Notes: generated from the sequence alone by a model not told the origin. DNA of 64,000 bases from Aquitalea palustris (GCF_003693445.1 NZ_RFAR01000022.1:1-64000); one strand, 5' to 3'; numbered from the stretch's first letter, positions 35,696 through 44,556 are shown. Numbers and translations: made by a program.

Positions 35696-36785
35696 GGGCG
35701 GCCTCTTGTGGTGCGGAGGAGTTGGCCTGGGCGCGCAGGGTGCGGATCAGCGACAGCTCGGCCTGGAAGTCGACGTAATGCGGCAGTTTGAGATGCTGGA
35801 CAAAGCCGGAGGCTTCCACATTGTCGCTGTGATACAGCACGAATTCCTGCTGCTGGGCCGGGGCGTGCGCCGCTTCGCCCAGTTCTTCGGCGCGCAGGCT
35901 GCGGTCGACCAGCGCCATGGCCATGGCCTTGCGTTCGGCCTCGCCAAAGCTCAGGCCATAGCCGCGGGTGAATTGCGGCGGCGCGGTCTTGCTGCCGGCA
36001 AACTGGTTGATCATCTGGCATTCGGTCAGGGTGATTTCGCCGATGTCGATGTCGAAGCCCAATTCTTCCGGGCAAACGCTGACGCTGACTTCGCCCATGC
36101 GGATTTCACCGGCAAAGGGGTGGCTTTCGGCATAGCCGCGCTGGGTGGAGTAAGCCAGGCCCAGCAGCCAGCCCTCATCGGCACGGGCCAGGTTTTGCAG
36201 GCGGGTGGCGCGGTCGGCCGGGAACATCAACGGCTGGCGGGTGAGGTCGGCCGGCTCCGGGTCGCCGGGCAAGGGCTGCTCGGCTTCGATCAGCCCTTCG
36301 GCGGCCAGTACTTCCAGCACGCTGGGCAAGGGTTGCGGCACGCCGTTATCGGCCAGGGCGCAGGGCGGCACTTCGCTGCTGTGGCCCAGCGAGAAGTCCA
36401 GCAGGCGTTGGGTGTAATCGGCGGTGGGGCCCAGTATCTGGCCACCCGGCACATCCTTGAAGGTGCCGGACACGCGGCGGCGTACCCGCATGGCGGCGGT
36501 ATCCAGCGGCTTGCTGCTGGCAAAGCGCGGCAGGGTGGTACGGAAGGCACGCAGCAGGAATACCGCTTCCACCGTGTCGCCGGCAGCCTGCTTCAGTGCC
36601 AGCGCGGCCAGTTCCTCGTCGTAGAGCGAACCTTCCTGCATCACCCTGGCCACGGCCAGGCGCAGTTGCTGGCGGATCTGCCCCAGGCTCAGTTCTGCCA
36701 GTGCACTGTCCCCGCGCCGTGCGGCGGCCAGCAAATCCCAGGAACGGGCAATGGCGGTTTCGCCACCTTTTACGGCTACATACAT
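35688..36785 (-). CDS. phnI: PhnI, nucleosidase subunit of C-P lyase
   Basis: PhnI, helped by PhnG, PhnH and PhnL, swaps adenine of ATP for phosphonate to form ribose 1-phosphonate 5-triphosphate. The 365-residue product starts with MYVAVKGGETAIARSWDLL, the usual PhnI opening, and contains LGYSTQRGY-like GLAYSTQRGYAESHPFAGE. Length matches the family of about 355-370 residues. It overlaps phnJ by 8 bases and starts 1 base after phnH. Confidence 0.96.
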   Translation of the reverse strand: MYVAVKGGETAIARSWDLLAAARRGDSALAELSLGQIRQQLRLAVARVMQEGSLYDEELAALALKQAAGDTVEAVFLLRAFRTTLPRFASSKPLDTAAMRVRRRVSGTFKDVPGGQILGPTADYTQRLLDFSLGHSSEVPPCALADNGVPQPLPSVLEVLAAEGLIEAEQPLPGDPEPADLTRQPLMFPADRATRLQNLARADEGWLLGLAYSTQRGYAESHPFAGEIRMGEVSVSVCPEELGFDIDIGEITLTECQMINQFAGSKTAPPQFTRGYGLSFGEAERKAMAMALVDRSLRAEELGEAAHAPAQQQEFVLYHSDNVEASGFVQHLKLPHYVDFQAELSLIRTLRAQANSSAPQEAAHD

Positions 36786-36786
36786 G

Positions 36787-37365
36787 TCAACCCTCCTGTA
36801 CCACGGTGCTGCGCGGCAAGCCGGCCAGCTGGGTGGCGGAAATCAGCAGCACATCCACGCCCAGCGGGAAACGGGCATGGTTGGCCTGCCATTGCGACCA
36901 GAATGCAGGCGGCAAGCCGGTTGCGCCAAAACGGCGCGGGCTGGCGAAGCCGGGGCCGCTGGCTTCCACTTGTTGCGGGGTAAAATCTTCCACTTCCAGC
37001 AGCACGGTGGCGGAGCGGTCCGGGTATTCCGGGCTGCCGGCGCGCAGGCTGGACAAGGGTGGCAGTGCGCTGCCGGCCGGCAGCAAAATGAAATCGGCCT
37101 GCTCTGGTGTATCTGCTAGGCGCAGCGCGCAATGAAAGCGCAGGCTGGCCAGGGTGGCGGCAGGCAGCGCTGGCGCCCACAGCGTTACATCCTGATCGAT
37201 CAGGGTGTAGAGCAGGGCGCTGGTGGCCGGTTTGAGGCCGGGCAGCGCCGGCGGCAGGCAGGGCAGGGTAAGCGGCAGCAGTGGCTCGGCCAGTGCCGCC
37301 AGGGTGCAGCGGAATACCTGCTGGCAGTCTTGCACCATATTGTCGAAAGCTTGTTGCAGCATCAT
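36787..37365 (-). CDS. phnH: PhnH, C-P lyase core subunit
   Basis: PhnH is a subunit of the PhnGHIJ core with a fold related to PLP-dependent transferases but no cofactor. The 192-residue product is typical: it contains FRCTLAALAEPL near the N-terminus and the C-terminal FWSQWQANHARFPLGVDVLLIS stretch with GLPRST. It overlaps phnG by 4 bases. Confidence 0.94.
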   Translation of the reverse strand: MMLQQAFDNMVQDCQQVFRCTLAALAEPLLPLTLPCLPPALPGLKPATSALLYTLIDQDVTLWAPALPAATLASLRFHCALRLADTPEQADFILLPAGSALPPLSSLRAGSPEYPDRSATVLLEVEDFTPQQVEASGPGFASPRRFGATGLPPAFWSQWQANHARFPLGVDVLLISATQLAGLPRSTVVQEG

Positions 37366-37802
37366 TCCCCCCGCACCATGGTAAAGAACTCGACCTTGCT
37401 GGCCGCCGCCGCGCGGGCGCTCTGCTCGCGCCGTGCTGCCAGTTCCTGTTGCAGCGGTTGCAGCAGGGCTGCCTGCAGCGGCGGGTAGTGTTGCGGGTTT
37501 TGCAGCAGCGCATCGGCCTGGGCAATCAGCTCGGCATGCTGGCCATCGCTGCCGCGTACCCAGCCATGCCCCAGCCAGCCGGCGATCTGGCAGCTGGCGC
37601 GGGTGACGCTGATTTCACCCAGATTGAAGCGGCTGCCGCTGCCACCGCTGCGACCCTGCAACATCACCAGGCCGGTCTGGGCGCGCCGCAGCCAGCTGAT
37701 ATCGCCAGCCGGTGGCAGGTGCTGTTGCAGCAGTTCGGCCAGCCGCGATGCCGGGCTATGCGCCAGCAGGCTGAGCCAGTGTTGTCTTGTCGTGGTTTCC
37801 AT
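37362..37802 (-). CDS. phnG: PhnG, C-P lyase core subunit
   Basis: PhnG is the small subunit of the C-P lyase core. The 146-residue product starts RQHWLSLLAHSPASRLAELL and includes GLVMLQGRSGGSGSRFNLGEISVTRASCQI, the well-conserved middle of the family. It is first in the minus-strand phn operon. The promoter region shared with phnF carries a putative PhnF operator at 37843-37857. Confidence 0.95.
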   Translation of the reverse strand: METTTRQHWLSLLAHSPASRLAELLQQHLPPAGDISWLRRAQTGLVMLQGRSGGSGSRFNLGEISVTRASCQIAGWLGHGWVRGSDGQHAELIAQADALLQNPQHYPPLQAALLQPLQQELAARREQSARAAAASKVEFFTMVRGE

Positions 37803-37842
37803 GTGGGTGGTGAACCTGTGCTGGTTTCAAGAAAAATTCATA

Positions 37843-37857
37843 TAAACGTATAGACGA
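37843..37857 (-). promoter_or_regulatory. Putative PhnF operator before phnG
   Basis: TAAACGTATAGACGA contains ACGTATAGAC, the same 10 bases found upstream of the aminoethylphosphonate transporter at 43292-43306 in the opposite orientation; 13 of 15 positions agree. It lies in the divergent phnG/phnF intergenic region. GTATAGAC resembles the half-sites known for GntR/HutC-type PhnF proteins. Confidence 0.6.
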
Positions 37858-37962
37858 CTGCATGATAATAGCGGCAGTCGATAAGTGAACAGCACGTCAG
37901 CGTGAAGTTTTTGTGAAGCTTGGATTGCGCCGCTAGACCAGTGGCGGTGCCGGAGAAAAAAG

Positions 37963-38685
37963 ATGATTGAACGCGGTTCAGGGGTGGCGGTATGGCGTCA
38001 GATCGAAAACAGTCTGGCCGAGGAAATTGCCTGCGGCCAGTTGCAGGCCGGTGAGCAACTGCCTACCGAGCTGCAGCTGGCGGAGCGCTTTCGCGTCAAC
38101 CGCCATACCATACGGCGCGCGGTGGCCACGCTGGTGGAGCGCGGCCTGTTGCGGGTGGAGCAGGGGCGCGGCACTTTCGTGCAGGACAATGCCATCGACT
38201 ACGCCATCAGCAAGCGCACGCGCTTTTCGCAGAATATGGCCAGGCAGAATCGCAGCTCGGATGTCGATGTACTGGCCAGTGACAGCCTGGCGGCCAATGC
38301 CGAACTGGCCGCGCTGCTGGGGGTGAATGTGGGCGAGCTGCTGTTCCGCATCAAGACGCTGAGCCGGGTGGAAAACCGGGTGGTGGACTACAGCACCATG
38401 TTCTTCCCGGCTGCGCGCTTTCCCGATCTGCCGGCCATCTACCAGCAGTTGCGCTCGGTCACCCTCACCCTGCAGCACTTCGGCATCCAGGACTACACCC
38501 GGCGCTTTACCCGGGTAACCGCCCGCCTGCCGGACAGCGAGGTGGTGGACTATCTGGGCATCCCCAAGAACCGCCCGGTATTGCATGTCAAATCGCTGAA
38601 CGTCGACCCCGACGGCCAGCCAGTGCAGTACGGCATCACCTGTTTCAATGGTGATCTGGTGCAGCTGGTGATGGAGGATCAGTGA
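37963..38685 (+). CDS. phnF: PhnF, GntR/HutC-family regulator of phosphonate genes
   Basis: The 240-residue product has an N-terminal winged helix of the GntR family (PTELQLAERFRVNRHTIRRAVATLVERGLLRVEQGRGTF) and a C-terminal UTRA ligand domain (residues about 95-240). PhnF proteins repress phosphonate operons until a ligand or phosphate need relieves them. It is transcribed away from phnG and has a strong ribosome-binding site (GGAGAA). It stops inside the start of the next gene (TGATG). Confidence 0.94.
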   Translation: MIERGSGVAVWRQIENSLAEEIACGQLQAGEQLPTELQLAERFRVNRHTIRRAVATLVERGLLRVEQGRGTFVQDNAIDYAISKRTRFSQNMARQNRSSDVDVLASDSLAANAELAALLGVNVGELLFRIKTLSRVENRVVDYSTMFFPAARFPDLPAIYQQLRSVTLTLQHFGIQDYTRRFTRVTARLPDSEVVDYLGIPKNRPVLHVKSLNVDPDGQPVQYGITCFNGDLVQLVMEDQ

Positions 38686-39371
38686 TGCGCTATGCCGTTT
38701 ACCTGGCGCCGGCTACGGACAGCCGCTGGTGGCAGGCAGGATGCAGCTGGCTGGGCCGTGACGCTGCGCTGGATGTGGCGGTAATGCAGCCAGTGCTCGC
38801 TGGCATCAGTGGCGAACGTCTCGAACTGCTAACCCGCACGCCAGCGCGCTATGGCTGGCATGCCACGCTGAAAGCGCCGTTTGCCCCTGCTGCGGGTATC
38901 AGCGAAGCCATGCTGTTGCAGCAGCTGTCGCGACTGGCCCGACGTTTCCAGCCATTCAGCCTGGCGCTGCAGCCGGCCCTGCTGGGGGATTTTCTCGCCC
39001 TGCGTCCGCTTGCCTCCAGCGCCATGCTGGATGAACTGGCCAGCAGCTGTGTGGTGGCGCTGGATGGACTGGTCGATCCGCAACAAGTGCTGCGGCCACG
39101 GCCCGGCCTGAGCGAGCGTCAGCAGCAATTGCAGCAACGCTGGGGCTATCCCTATGTGTTCGAGCAATACCGCTGTCACTTCACCCTAAGCGATACGCTG
39201 GCGGATGCCAGCGAAGCACAGCAGCTGTTGCAGGCGGCCGCGCACCATTTTGCCGACCTGCCGCCCCTGCTGGTGGACCGGCTGGCCTTGTTTGTCGAGC
39301 CGCAGCCGGCCAGCCCCCTGCGCTATCTGGCCAGCTGCAGCTTTGACGGAGAGCTGCAGCATGTCGCTTAA
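38685..39371 (+). CDS. 2H phosphoesterase-like protein of phosphonate operons (DUF1045)
   Basis: The 228-residue product belongs to the DUF1045 family seen in many phn operons. Two HxTL motifs are present, HATL at residues 59-62 and HFTL at 165-168, the mark of 2H phosphoesterases, which usually open cyclic or 2'-5' phosphodiesters. C-P lyase produces a ribose 1,2-cyclic phosphate that PhnP opens in E. coli, and no phnP is seen here, so this protein may do that job; this is inference. The start overlaps the phnF stop (TGATG) and the end overlaps phnN by 11 bases. Confidence 0.86.
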   Translation: MRYAVYLAPATDSRWWQAGCSWLGRDAALDVAVMQPVLAGISGERLELLTRTPARYGWHATLKAPFAPAAGISEAMLLQQLSRLARRFQPFSLALQPALLGDFLALRPLASSAMLDELASSCVVALDGLVDPQQVLRPRPGLSERQQQLQQRWGYPYVFEQYRCHFTLSDTLADASEAQQLLQAAAHHFADLPPLLVDRLALFVEPQPASPLRYLASCSFDGELQHVA

Positions 39372-39909
39372 ACCGGGACGGCTGTGGTATGTGATGGGGC
39401 CGTCGGCAGCGGGCAAGGACAGCGTGCTGGCCTATGTGCGGCAGCAGTTACCGGCTACGGCTGGCGTGGTGTTTGCCCACCGCTATATCACGCGTGCGGC
39501 AGACGCCGGCGGGGAAAACCATATCGCGCTGAGCAGTGAGGAATTTCGCCAACGCCAGGCCAGCGGCTGCTTTGCCCTGTGCTGGCAACGCAATGGTCTG
39601 GATTATGCGCTGGGGGTGGAGGTGCAAAGCTGGCTGGCCAGTGGGCTGGATGTGGTGGTGAATGGTTCGCGTGCCACCTTGCCCCAGGCGCAGCTGGTGT
39701 TCCCCTCGCTACAACCGCTGTGGATTACCGCCAGTGCGGAGGTCAGGGCTGCCCGGCTGGCCGCTCGCGGTCGCGAAACGCCGCAGCAGATTGTCGCCCG
39801 CCTGCGTGAGGCCGATGCCTATCAGCCGCCGCCGGGCTGTATCGTGTTGCAGAATGACGGCGCGCTGGAGCAGGCCGGCAGCCGGCTGCTGACCCTGCTG
39901 CTGGCCTGA
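39361..39909 (+). CDS. phnN: PhnN, ribose 1,5-bisphosphokinase
   Basis: PhnN phosphorylates ribose 1,5-bisphosphate to PRPP, closing the C-P lyase pathway. The 182-residue product is a guanylate-kinase-like P-loop protein with GPSAAGKDS at 13-21 and the typical AHRYITRAADAGGENHIALSSEEF segment. Length matches the family. It is the last gene of the phnF operon. Confidence 0.95.
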   Translation: MSLKPGRLWYVMGPSAAGKDSVLAYVRQQLPATAGVVFAHRYITRAADAGGENHIALSSEEFRQRQASGCFALCWQRNGLDYALGVEVQSWLASGLDVVVNGSRATLPQAQLVFPSLQPLWITASAEVRAARLAARGRETPQQIVARLREADAYQPPPGCIVLQNDGALEQAGSRLLTLLLA

Positions 39910-39918
39910 ACGCGGATG

Positions 39919-39964
39919 CAAAAAGGCCGGCCTGCGCCATGGTTCTGGCGTGGGCCGGCCTTGT
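39919..39964 (-). terminator. Terminator between phnN and ald
   Basis: AAGGCCGGCC and GGCCGGCCTT form a 10-bp stem, with an additional inner pairing. Read on the minus strand it is followed by a run of T, so it mainly ends ald; the plus-strand side has only TTG. Confidence 0.85.
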
Positions 39965-39988
39965 CTGCAGCGGGTAGTCTGACGGGAA

Positions 39989-41110
39989 TCAGGCGGTCTT
40001 GATGGCTTCTACCGGATCAACATAGTGGTAGCCCAGATCATCGGCTACTGCCTTGTAGGTGATCTTGCCATGGCACACATTCAGGCCATTGCGCAGATGG
40101 GCATTGTCCAGCAGTGCCTGACGCCAGCCCTTGTTGGCCAGTTCCAGCGTGAAAGGCAGGGTGGCGTTGTTCAGCGCCTGGGTAGAAGTGCGGGCCACGC
40201 CGCCCGGCATATTGGCCACGCAGTAGTGCACGATGCCATCCACCACATAGATCGGGTCCTGATGGGTGGTGGCGCGGCTGGTTTCGAAACAGCCGCCCTG
40301 ATCGATGGCCACATCCACCAGCACCGCACCCGGTTTCATATTGCCCAGCATGGCGCGGGTAACCAGCTTGGGTGCAGCAGCCCCCGGAATCAGCACCGCA
40401 CCAACCACCATGTCGGCTTCGCGGATGGATTCGTCGATATTGGCGGTATTGGACACCAGGGTCTTGATGCGGCCGCCAAACACCATGTCGATTTCCTTCA
40501 GGCGCGGTAGCGATTTGTCCAGAATGGTGACATCAGCACCCAGCCCGGCCGCCATGCGTGCCGCATTCAGGCCCACCACGCCACCACCGATCACCACCAC
40601 GCGCGCCGGTGCCACGCCCGGCACACCACCCAGCAGCACGCCACGTCCGCCCTGGGCTTTTTCCAGCGCATGGGCGCCAGCCTGGATGGCCATGCGCCCG
40701 GCCACTTCCGACATCGGCGCCAGCAAAGGCAGGCCGCCGCGCTCGTCGGTCACGGTTTCGTAGGCAATGGCCACCGCACCGGATTCGGTCAGCAGCTTGG
40801 TCTGCTCCGGGTCCGGTGCCAGATGCAGATAGGTAAACAGGATCTGGCCGGGGCGCAGCATGCGGCATTCCACCGGCTGCGGTTCTTTCACTTTCACCAC
40901 CATCTCGGCCTTTGAAAATACTTCTTCTGCCGAAGAAGCTATCGAGGCCCCGGACTGGATGTACTGTTCGTCGGTAAAGCCGATGGCCAGCCCGGCCTGG
41001 GTCTGCACCAGCACCTTGTGACCATGCGCAACCAGTTCGCGCACGCCGGAAGGGGTGAGACCCACACGATACTCGTGGTTTTTGATTTCCTTTGGAACAC
41101 CGATCAACAT
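39989..41110 (-). CDS. ald: Alanine dehydrogenase
   Basis: Ald converts L-alanine to pyruvate and ammonia with NAD. The 373-residue product has the conserved opening [18 protein letters not shown], the pyruvate-binding Lys in VVKVKEPQ, the catalytic His in YLHLAPD, and the NAD motif [24 protein letters not shown] strong ribosome-binding site (AAGGAG) precedes the ATG. It stands alone between the phosphonate modules. Transamination of aminoethylphosphonate makes alanine, which Ald could recycle, but no phnW is seen in the window, so that link is only a possibility. Confidence 0.96.
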   Translation of the reverse strand: MLIGVPKEIKNHEYRVGLTPSGVRELVAHGHKVLVQTQAGLAIGFTDEQYIQSGASIASSAEEVFSKAEMVVKVKEPQPVECRMLRPGQILFTYLHLAPDPEQTKLLTESGAVAIAYETVTDERGGLPLLAPMSEVAGRMAIQAGAHALEKAQGGRGVLLGGVPGVAPARVVVIGGGVVGLNAARMAAGLGADVTILDKSLPRLKEIDMVFGGRIKTLVSNTANIDESIREADMVVGAVLIPGAAAPKLVTRAMLGNMKPGAVLVDVAIDQGGCFETSRATTHQDPIYVVDGIVHYCVANMPGGVARTSTQALNNATLPFTLELANKGWRQALLDNAHLRNGLNVCHGKITYKAVADDLGYHYVDPVEAIKTA

Positions 41111-41472
41111 TACCGTCTCCTTCTGTTATTGGATGGAAGCAACAGCAAACGTCTTGGGCAGGTAGCCGGGCAACCTGTTGGTGACAGGCGGCCTGCTCGG
41201 TCAAGCAGCAATGACAAGGCATGTCATCCGGACGGCGGTGCGCTGAAATTCTGCACGTGCAAGGGCGTGCTCAGTGGCAGGCCGGCGTCCGGTCCCGTGG
41301 TGGGATGATTTGTAGTATATGGAGGCGGCGACAGGGGTATTCACTGTAGTTTTTCACTACAACAGTGTTATTTGCCGGATATTTCTGATTGCTGGTGAGA
41401 AAGTGTTGAAAATGGCAGGCGGCCGGATTGGTTTGATCGTGGTCAAAGAGTGGTGCGCCGGCCGCGCTGGCG
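41111..41472. other. Intergenic region between ald and the Cache-GGDEF gene
   Basis: These 362 bases hold no convincing gene. The part near ald should contain its promoter and leader (minus strand). An inverted repeat, GTAGT-TTTTC-ACTAC, is at 41346-41360, inside a longer imperfect repeat (CACTGTAGT ... AGTG), and could be a regulator site. No riboswitch fold was recognised. Confidence 0.5.
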
Positions 41473-43074
41473 CTAGTTGCGCATCAGGCAGTTGCCACCG
41501 GCATGTTTGGCCAGATACATCGCCTGGTCGGCCTCTTGCAGCAGTGAATCGGGCGTGCTGTCGGCGGTGGCCAGGGTCAGGCCGATGGAAATGCCCAGCT
41601 GGAATTCTTCCGTGCCAATGCGCAGCGGCGGCTGCATGGCGGCCAGACATTTTTCCGCCACGATGCGGGCGACTTCCCTGGCTTGTTCGTCCAGATCACA
41701 CAGCAGCAGCACGAATTCATCGCCACCGATGCGCGCCAGGGTATCGGTTTCGCGTAGCACCGCCAGCAATCTGCTGGTGACCATGCGCAAGGCCTCGTCG
41801 CCGGCGTCGTGGCCCTGGCTGTCGTTGATGTGCTTGAAACCGTCCAGATCCATGAACAGCAGTGCCACGTGCTTGCCGTGGCGGCGTGACTGCGCCAGTG
41901 CCAGCTTCATCCGGTCGGCCAGCAGCAGGCGATTGGGCAGCCCGGTCAGGGTGTCGTGGTGGGCGATGCGTTCCAGCTGGGCCTGCTGTTCGTGCAGCTT
42001 GCGCAGCAGCCGGTTAAAGGCGGCGATGAAGTGGCCGACTTCGTCATTGCGGCGGATGGCCAGCGGCACCAGCGGCAATTCGCCGCGCGTCATGCGTTCG
42101 GCGTCGGCGGCAGCATGAAACAGCGGTCGCAACACGTAATACATGCAGGCCGATGCCAGCAGGGCAAACAGCACGGTGGCCACGATGGCTCCGCGAATGG
42201 CGAAAGTCTGCACATGGCCCACGGTGGCAAAGGCCTCGCTGCTGGGCAGGCGTGCCACCACAAACCAGCCGCTGCTGGGGACCGACACGATGGCAGCAAC
42301 TTCTTCCTGGCCGTCGGCATTGGTGGTGATGCCGCTGCCGCGATAGCCTGCCATGGCGCGGTCATGCAAAGGGTTGATACCGCTGGCGGGCAGCTTTTTC
42401 AGGCTCATGCCCTTTTGCGAGGAGGCCACGAACAGATTGTCACGTGGCGAAACCAGCACAAAGCCACCGCTATCATGGCCTATCTGTGCTTTTTGCAGCA
42501 GATCGAGAAAGCCGCCGGAAGTCAGCGGCGTGATGCCAGCCAGCACGCCCACCACTTGCATGTCACGATTGAAAACCGGCGCGGCCATCGGCAACACCGG
42601 TATGCCCAGCGCTTGGCCTATCACCGGGCGGCCGATATAGCTGTTGCCCTGCAAGGCGGCCCTGATGTAGTCGCGTTCGATATAGCTGCGCTCGGCGCGG
42701 CCGGGCGCTACCGGGTAGTCGGCGATGGCCCTGCCGTGCAGATCAGCGACAAACAAGCCGCCGGAAAACAGGCTCTGGTACTGGTATTGCTGGCGCAGCC
42801 ACTGGCGCAGTTGCTCTGGCCGTTGCAGTAATTGTTGTGGCAGGTCGCTGGCGAGATGGGTCAGCAGGGTCTGGCGCTGGCTGATCTTGTCATCGATATC
42901 ACGCGCCACATAGCTGGCCAGCGCCAGTTGCTGCTCTTGCATCACCGTACTGAGATCCTGGCGCAGGAAATGTCCCAGTGCGTAATAGCGTGCCAGCGAG
43001 CCGATGCATACCAGGCAGACCACCAGGATCAGCAAGCGGGTGATGATGCTGTCAAAGATGCGACGCAGGGTCAT
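41473..43074 (-). CDS. Cache-HAMP-GGDEF diguanylate cyclase
   Basis: The 533-residue product has a membrane segment near the N-terminus (IITRLLILVVCLVCIGSLARYYAL), a periplasmic double-Cache sensor (about residues 40-285), a second membrane segment (GAIVATVLFALLASACMYYVL), a HAMP linker and a GGDEF domain. The active site is GGDEF at about residue 450, with RETD (RxxD) five residues before it, so it should make cyclic di-GMP with product inhibition. The ligand is probably a small molecule in the periplasm. It lies between ald and the phosphonate transporter but on the minus strand, with its own start about 250 bases from phnS. Confidence 0.92.
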   Translation of the reverse strand: MTLRRIFDSIITRLLILVVCLVCIGSLARYYALGHFLRQDLSTVMQEQQLALASYVARDIDDKISQRQTLLTHLASDLPQQLLQRPEQLRQWLRQQYQYQSLFSGGLFVADLHGRAIADYPVAPGRAERSYIERDYIRAALQGNSYIGRPVIGQALGIPVLPMAAPVFNRDMQVVGVLAGITPLTSGGFLDLLQKAQIGHDSGGFVLVSPRDNLFVASSQKGMSLKKLPASGINPLHDRAMAGYRGSGITTNADGQEEVAAIVSVPSSGWFVVARLPSSEAFATVGHVQTFAIRGAIVATVLFALLASACMYYVLRPLFHAAADAERMTRGELPLVPLAIRRNDEVGHFIAAFNRLLRKLHEQQAQLERIAHHDTLTGLPNRLLLADRMKLALAQSRRHGKHVALLFMDLDGFKHINDSQGHDAGDEALRMVTSRLLAVLRETDTLARIGGDEFVLLLCDLDEQAREVARIVAEKCLAAMQPPLRIGTEEFQLGISIGLTLATADSTPDSLLQEADQAMYLAKHAGGNCLMRN

Positions 43075-43291
43075 TGGGGCAACTTCAGGGTCCGTTGATT
43101 TTATGTTTGCAGTGTATACCGCGGGCATTGGCTGCGGCCAAGAAAATCGGCAGCGCCATGCTGGGCGGGCATGTGGCGGTAAAGGTCTAGCAACGCAAGA
43201 CAAGTTTCATGGCGGTTTAACTGCCTTGTCACTCAGGCTGATCATGATGGCAGCCATTGACTGGCCAACCAGCCTTCAAGTGCCGGTAAAT

Positions 43292-43306
43292 TTGTCTATA
43301 CGTCTA
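43292..43306 (+). promoter_or_regulatory. Putative PhnF operator before the aminoethylphosphonate transporter
   Basis: TTGTCTATACGTCTA holds GTCTATACGT, the exact reverse complement of the core seen before phnG. It lies 20-34 bases before the phnS start, a place where a bound repressor would block transcription or initiation. Spacing and the shared core suggest control by PhnF. Confidence 0.6.
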
Positions 43307-43325
43307 AACTAATGGAGTAATGTCG

Positions 43326-44348
43326 ATGAAAAAGCAAATGGCTGCATGTATTGGGCTGGTGTGTACCGGCCTGATGGCTCCGCTGGCACAGGCCACCACC
43401 ACCCTGACGGTGTATTCGGCACTGGAGGCCGATCAGGTGAAGGATTACAAGGAGGCTTTCGAGAAGGCCAACCCGGATATCGAACTGCGCTTTGTGCGCG
43501 AATCCACCGGGGTAATCACCGCCAAGTTGCTGTCGGAAAAGAACAATCCGCAGGCCGATGTGGTGTGGGGCCTGGCCGCCACCAGCCTGATGATTCTGGA
43601 TCAGCAGGGCATGCTGCAAGGCTATGCGCCCAAGGGTGTGGAAAAACTCAATCGCGAATTCGTCGACAAGGCGCATCCGCCGAAGTGGACGGGCATGGAC
43701 GTGTGGGCTGCCACCATCTGCTTCAATACCGTGGAAGCCGCCAAGAAAGGCCTGCCCAAGCCGGAAAGCTGGGCCGACCTGACCAAGCCGGTTTACAAGG
43801 GCCAGATCGTGATGCCGCATCCGGCTTCGTCCGGCACCGGCTATCTGGATGTGTCCGCCTGGCTGCAGATGATGGGCGAGAAAAAGGGCTGGGACTACAT
43901 GGACAAACTGCACGTCAACATGGCGCAGTATGTGCACTCAGGTAGCAAGCCCTGCAAGATGGCCGCCGCCGGCGAATACCCGATTGGTATTTCCTTTGAA
44001 TACCGTGGCGCCGAGCTGAAGGAAAAGGGCGCGCCGATCGATCTGGTCTATCCCAAGGAAGGCCTGGGCTGGGATCTGGAAGCCACGGCCATCCTCAAGG
44101 GCAGCAAGAACCTGGCTGCCGCCAAAAAGCTGGCGGATTTCTCGGTCAGCCTGCCGGCCATGCAGCTGTATGAAAAGAACTACGCTGTGGTGGCCATGCC
44201 GGGCGTGGCCAGGCAGAACCCCTACATCCCCACCGACTATGCCAAGCGCCTGAGCAAGAACAATTTTGCCTGGGCCGCCAAGAACCGCGAAGCCATCCTG
44301 CAGGAATGGTCGCGTCGTTATGAAAGCAAGGCCGCGCCGAAGAACTGA
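43326..44348 (+). CDS. phnS: 2-Aminoethylphosphonate ABC transporter binding protein, PhnS type
   Basis: The 340-residue product has a signal peptide (ACIGLVCTGLMAPLAQA) followed by TTLTVYSALEADQVKDYKEAFEKANPDIELRFVRESTG, the opening of the PhnS-like group of family 1 binding proteins. FNTVEAAKKGLPKPESWADL and GYLDVSAWLQMMGEKKGW are typical of the aminoethylphosphonate group, as distinct from iron FbpA. ATG 43326 was chosen because GGAG lies 8 bases before it; ATG 43320 is too close to it. A hairpin with a T-rich tail follows the gene. Confidence 0.85.
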   Translation: MKKQMAACIGLVCTGLMAPLAQATTTLTVYSALEADQVKDYKEAFEKANPDIELRFVRESTGVITAKLLSEKNNPQADVVWGLAATSLMILDQQGMLQGYAPKGVEKLNREFVDKAHPPKWTGMDVWAATICFNTVEAAKKGLPKPESWADLTKPVYKGQIVMPHPASSGTGYLDVSAWLQMMGEKKGWDYMDKLHVNMAQYVHSGSKPCKMAAAGEYPIGISFEYRGAELKEKGAPIDLVYPKEGLGWDLEATAILKGSKNLAAAKKLADFSVSLPAMQLYEKNYAVVAMPGVARQNPYIPTDYAKRLSKNNFAWAAKNREAILQEWSRRYESKAAPKN

Positions 44349-44384
44349 GGCGGCGTGCCGCACGGCTAGTTGTCCATCACCCGC

Positions 44385-44422
44385 GACACCAGCAGTCCGC
44401 CGACTGTTGGTGTCGTTTGTTT
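44385..44422 (+). terminator. Hairpin with T-rich tail between phnS and phnT
   Basis: A 13-bp stem (GACACCAGCAGTC with GACTGTTGGTGTC, one G-T pair) surrounds a 4-base loop and is followed by GTTTGTTT. It lies 36 bases after phnS and would let the binding protein be made in excess over the membrane genes. Confidence 0.7.
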
Positions 44423-44556
44423 GGCGCTAGCGCCATTTGCCGGGCCGGCCATTGCGTTGTGCCGGCCTTGGCTTCATCACCTGGTCAGCTTGTTGTCTGT
44501 CGATTTATACCGCGCACGCCGGTCGCTGTTACCGGCTGCGGCAGGAGGAATGTGTC

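Noticed and set aside
41111-41350. Riboswitch in the ald leader
   Set aside because: The leader shows no recognisable glycine or other aptamer core; only a small inverted repeat near 41346.
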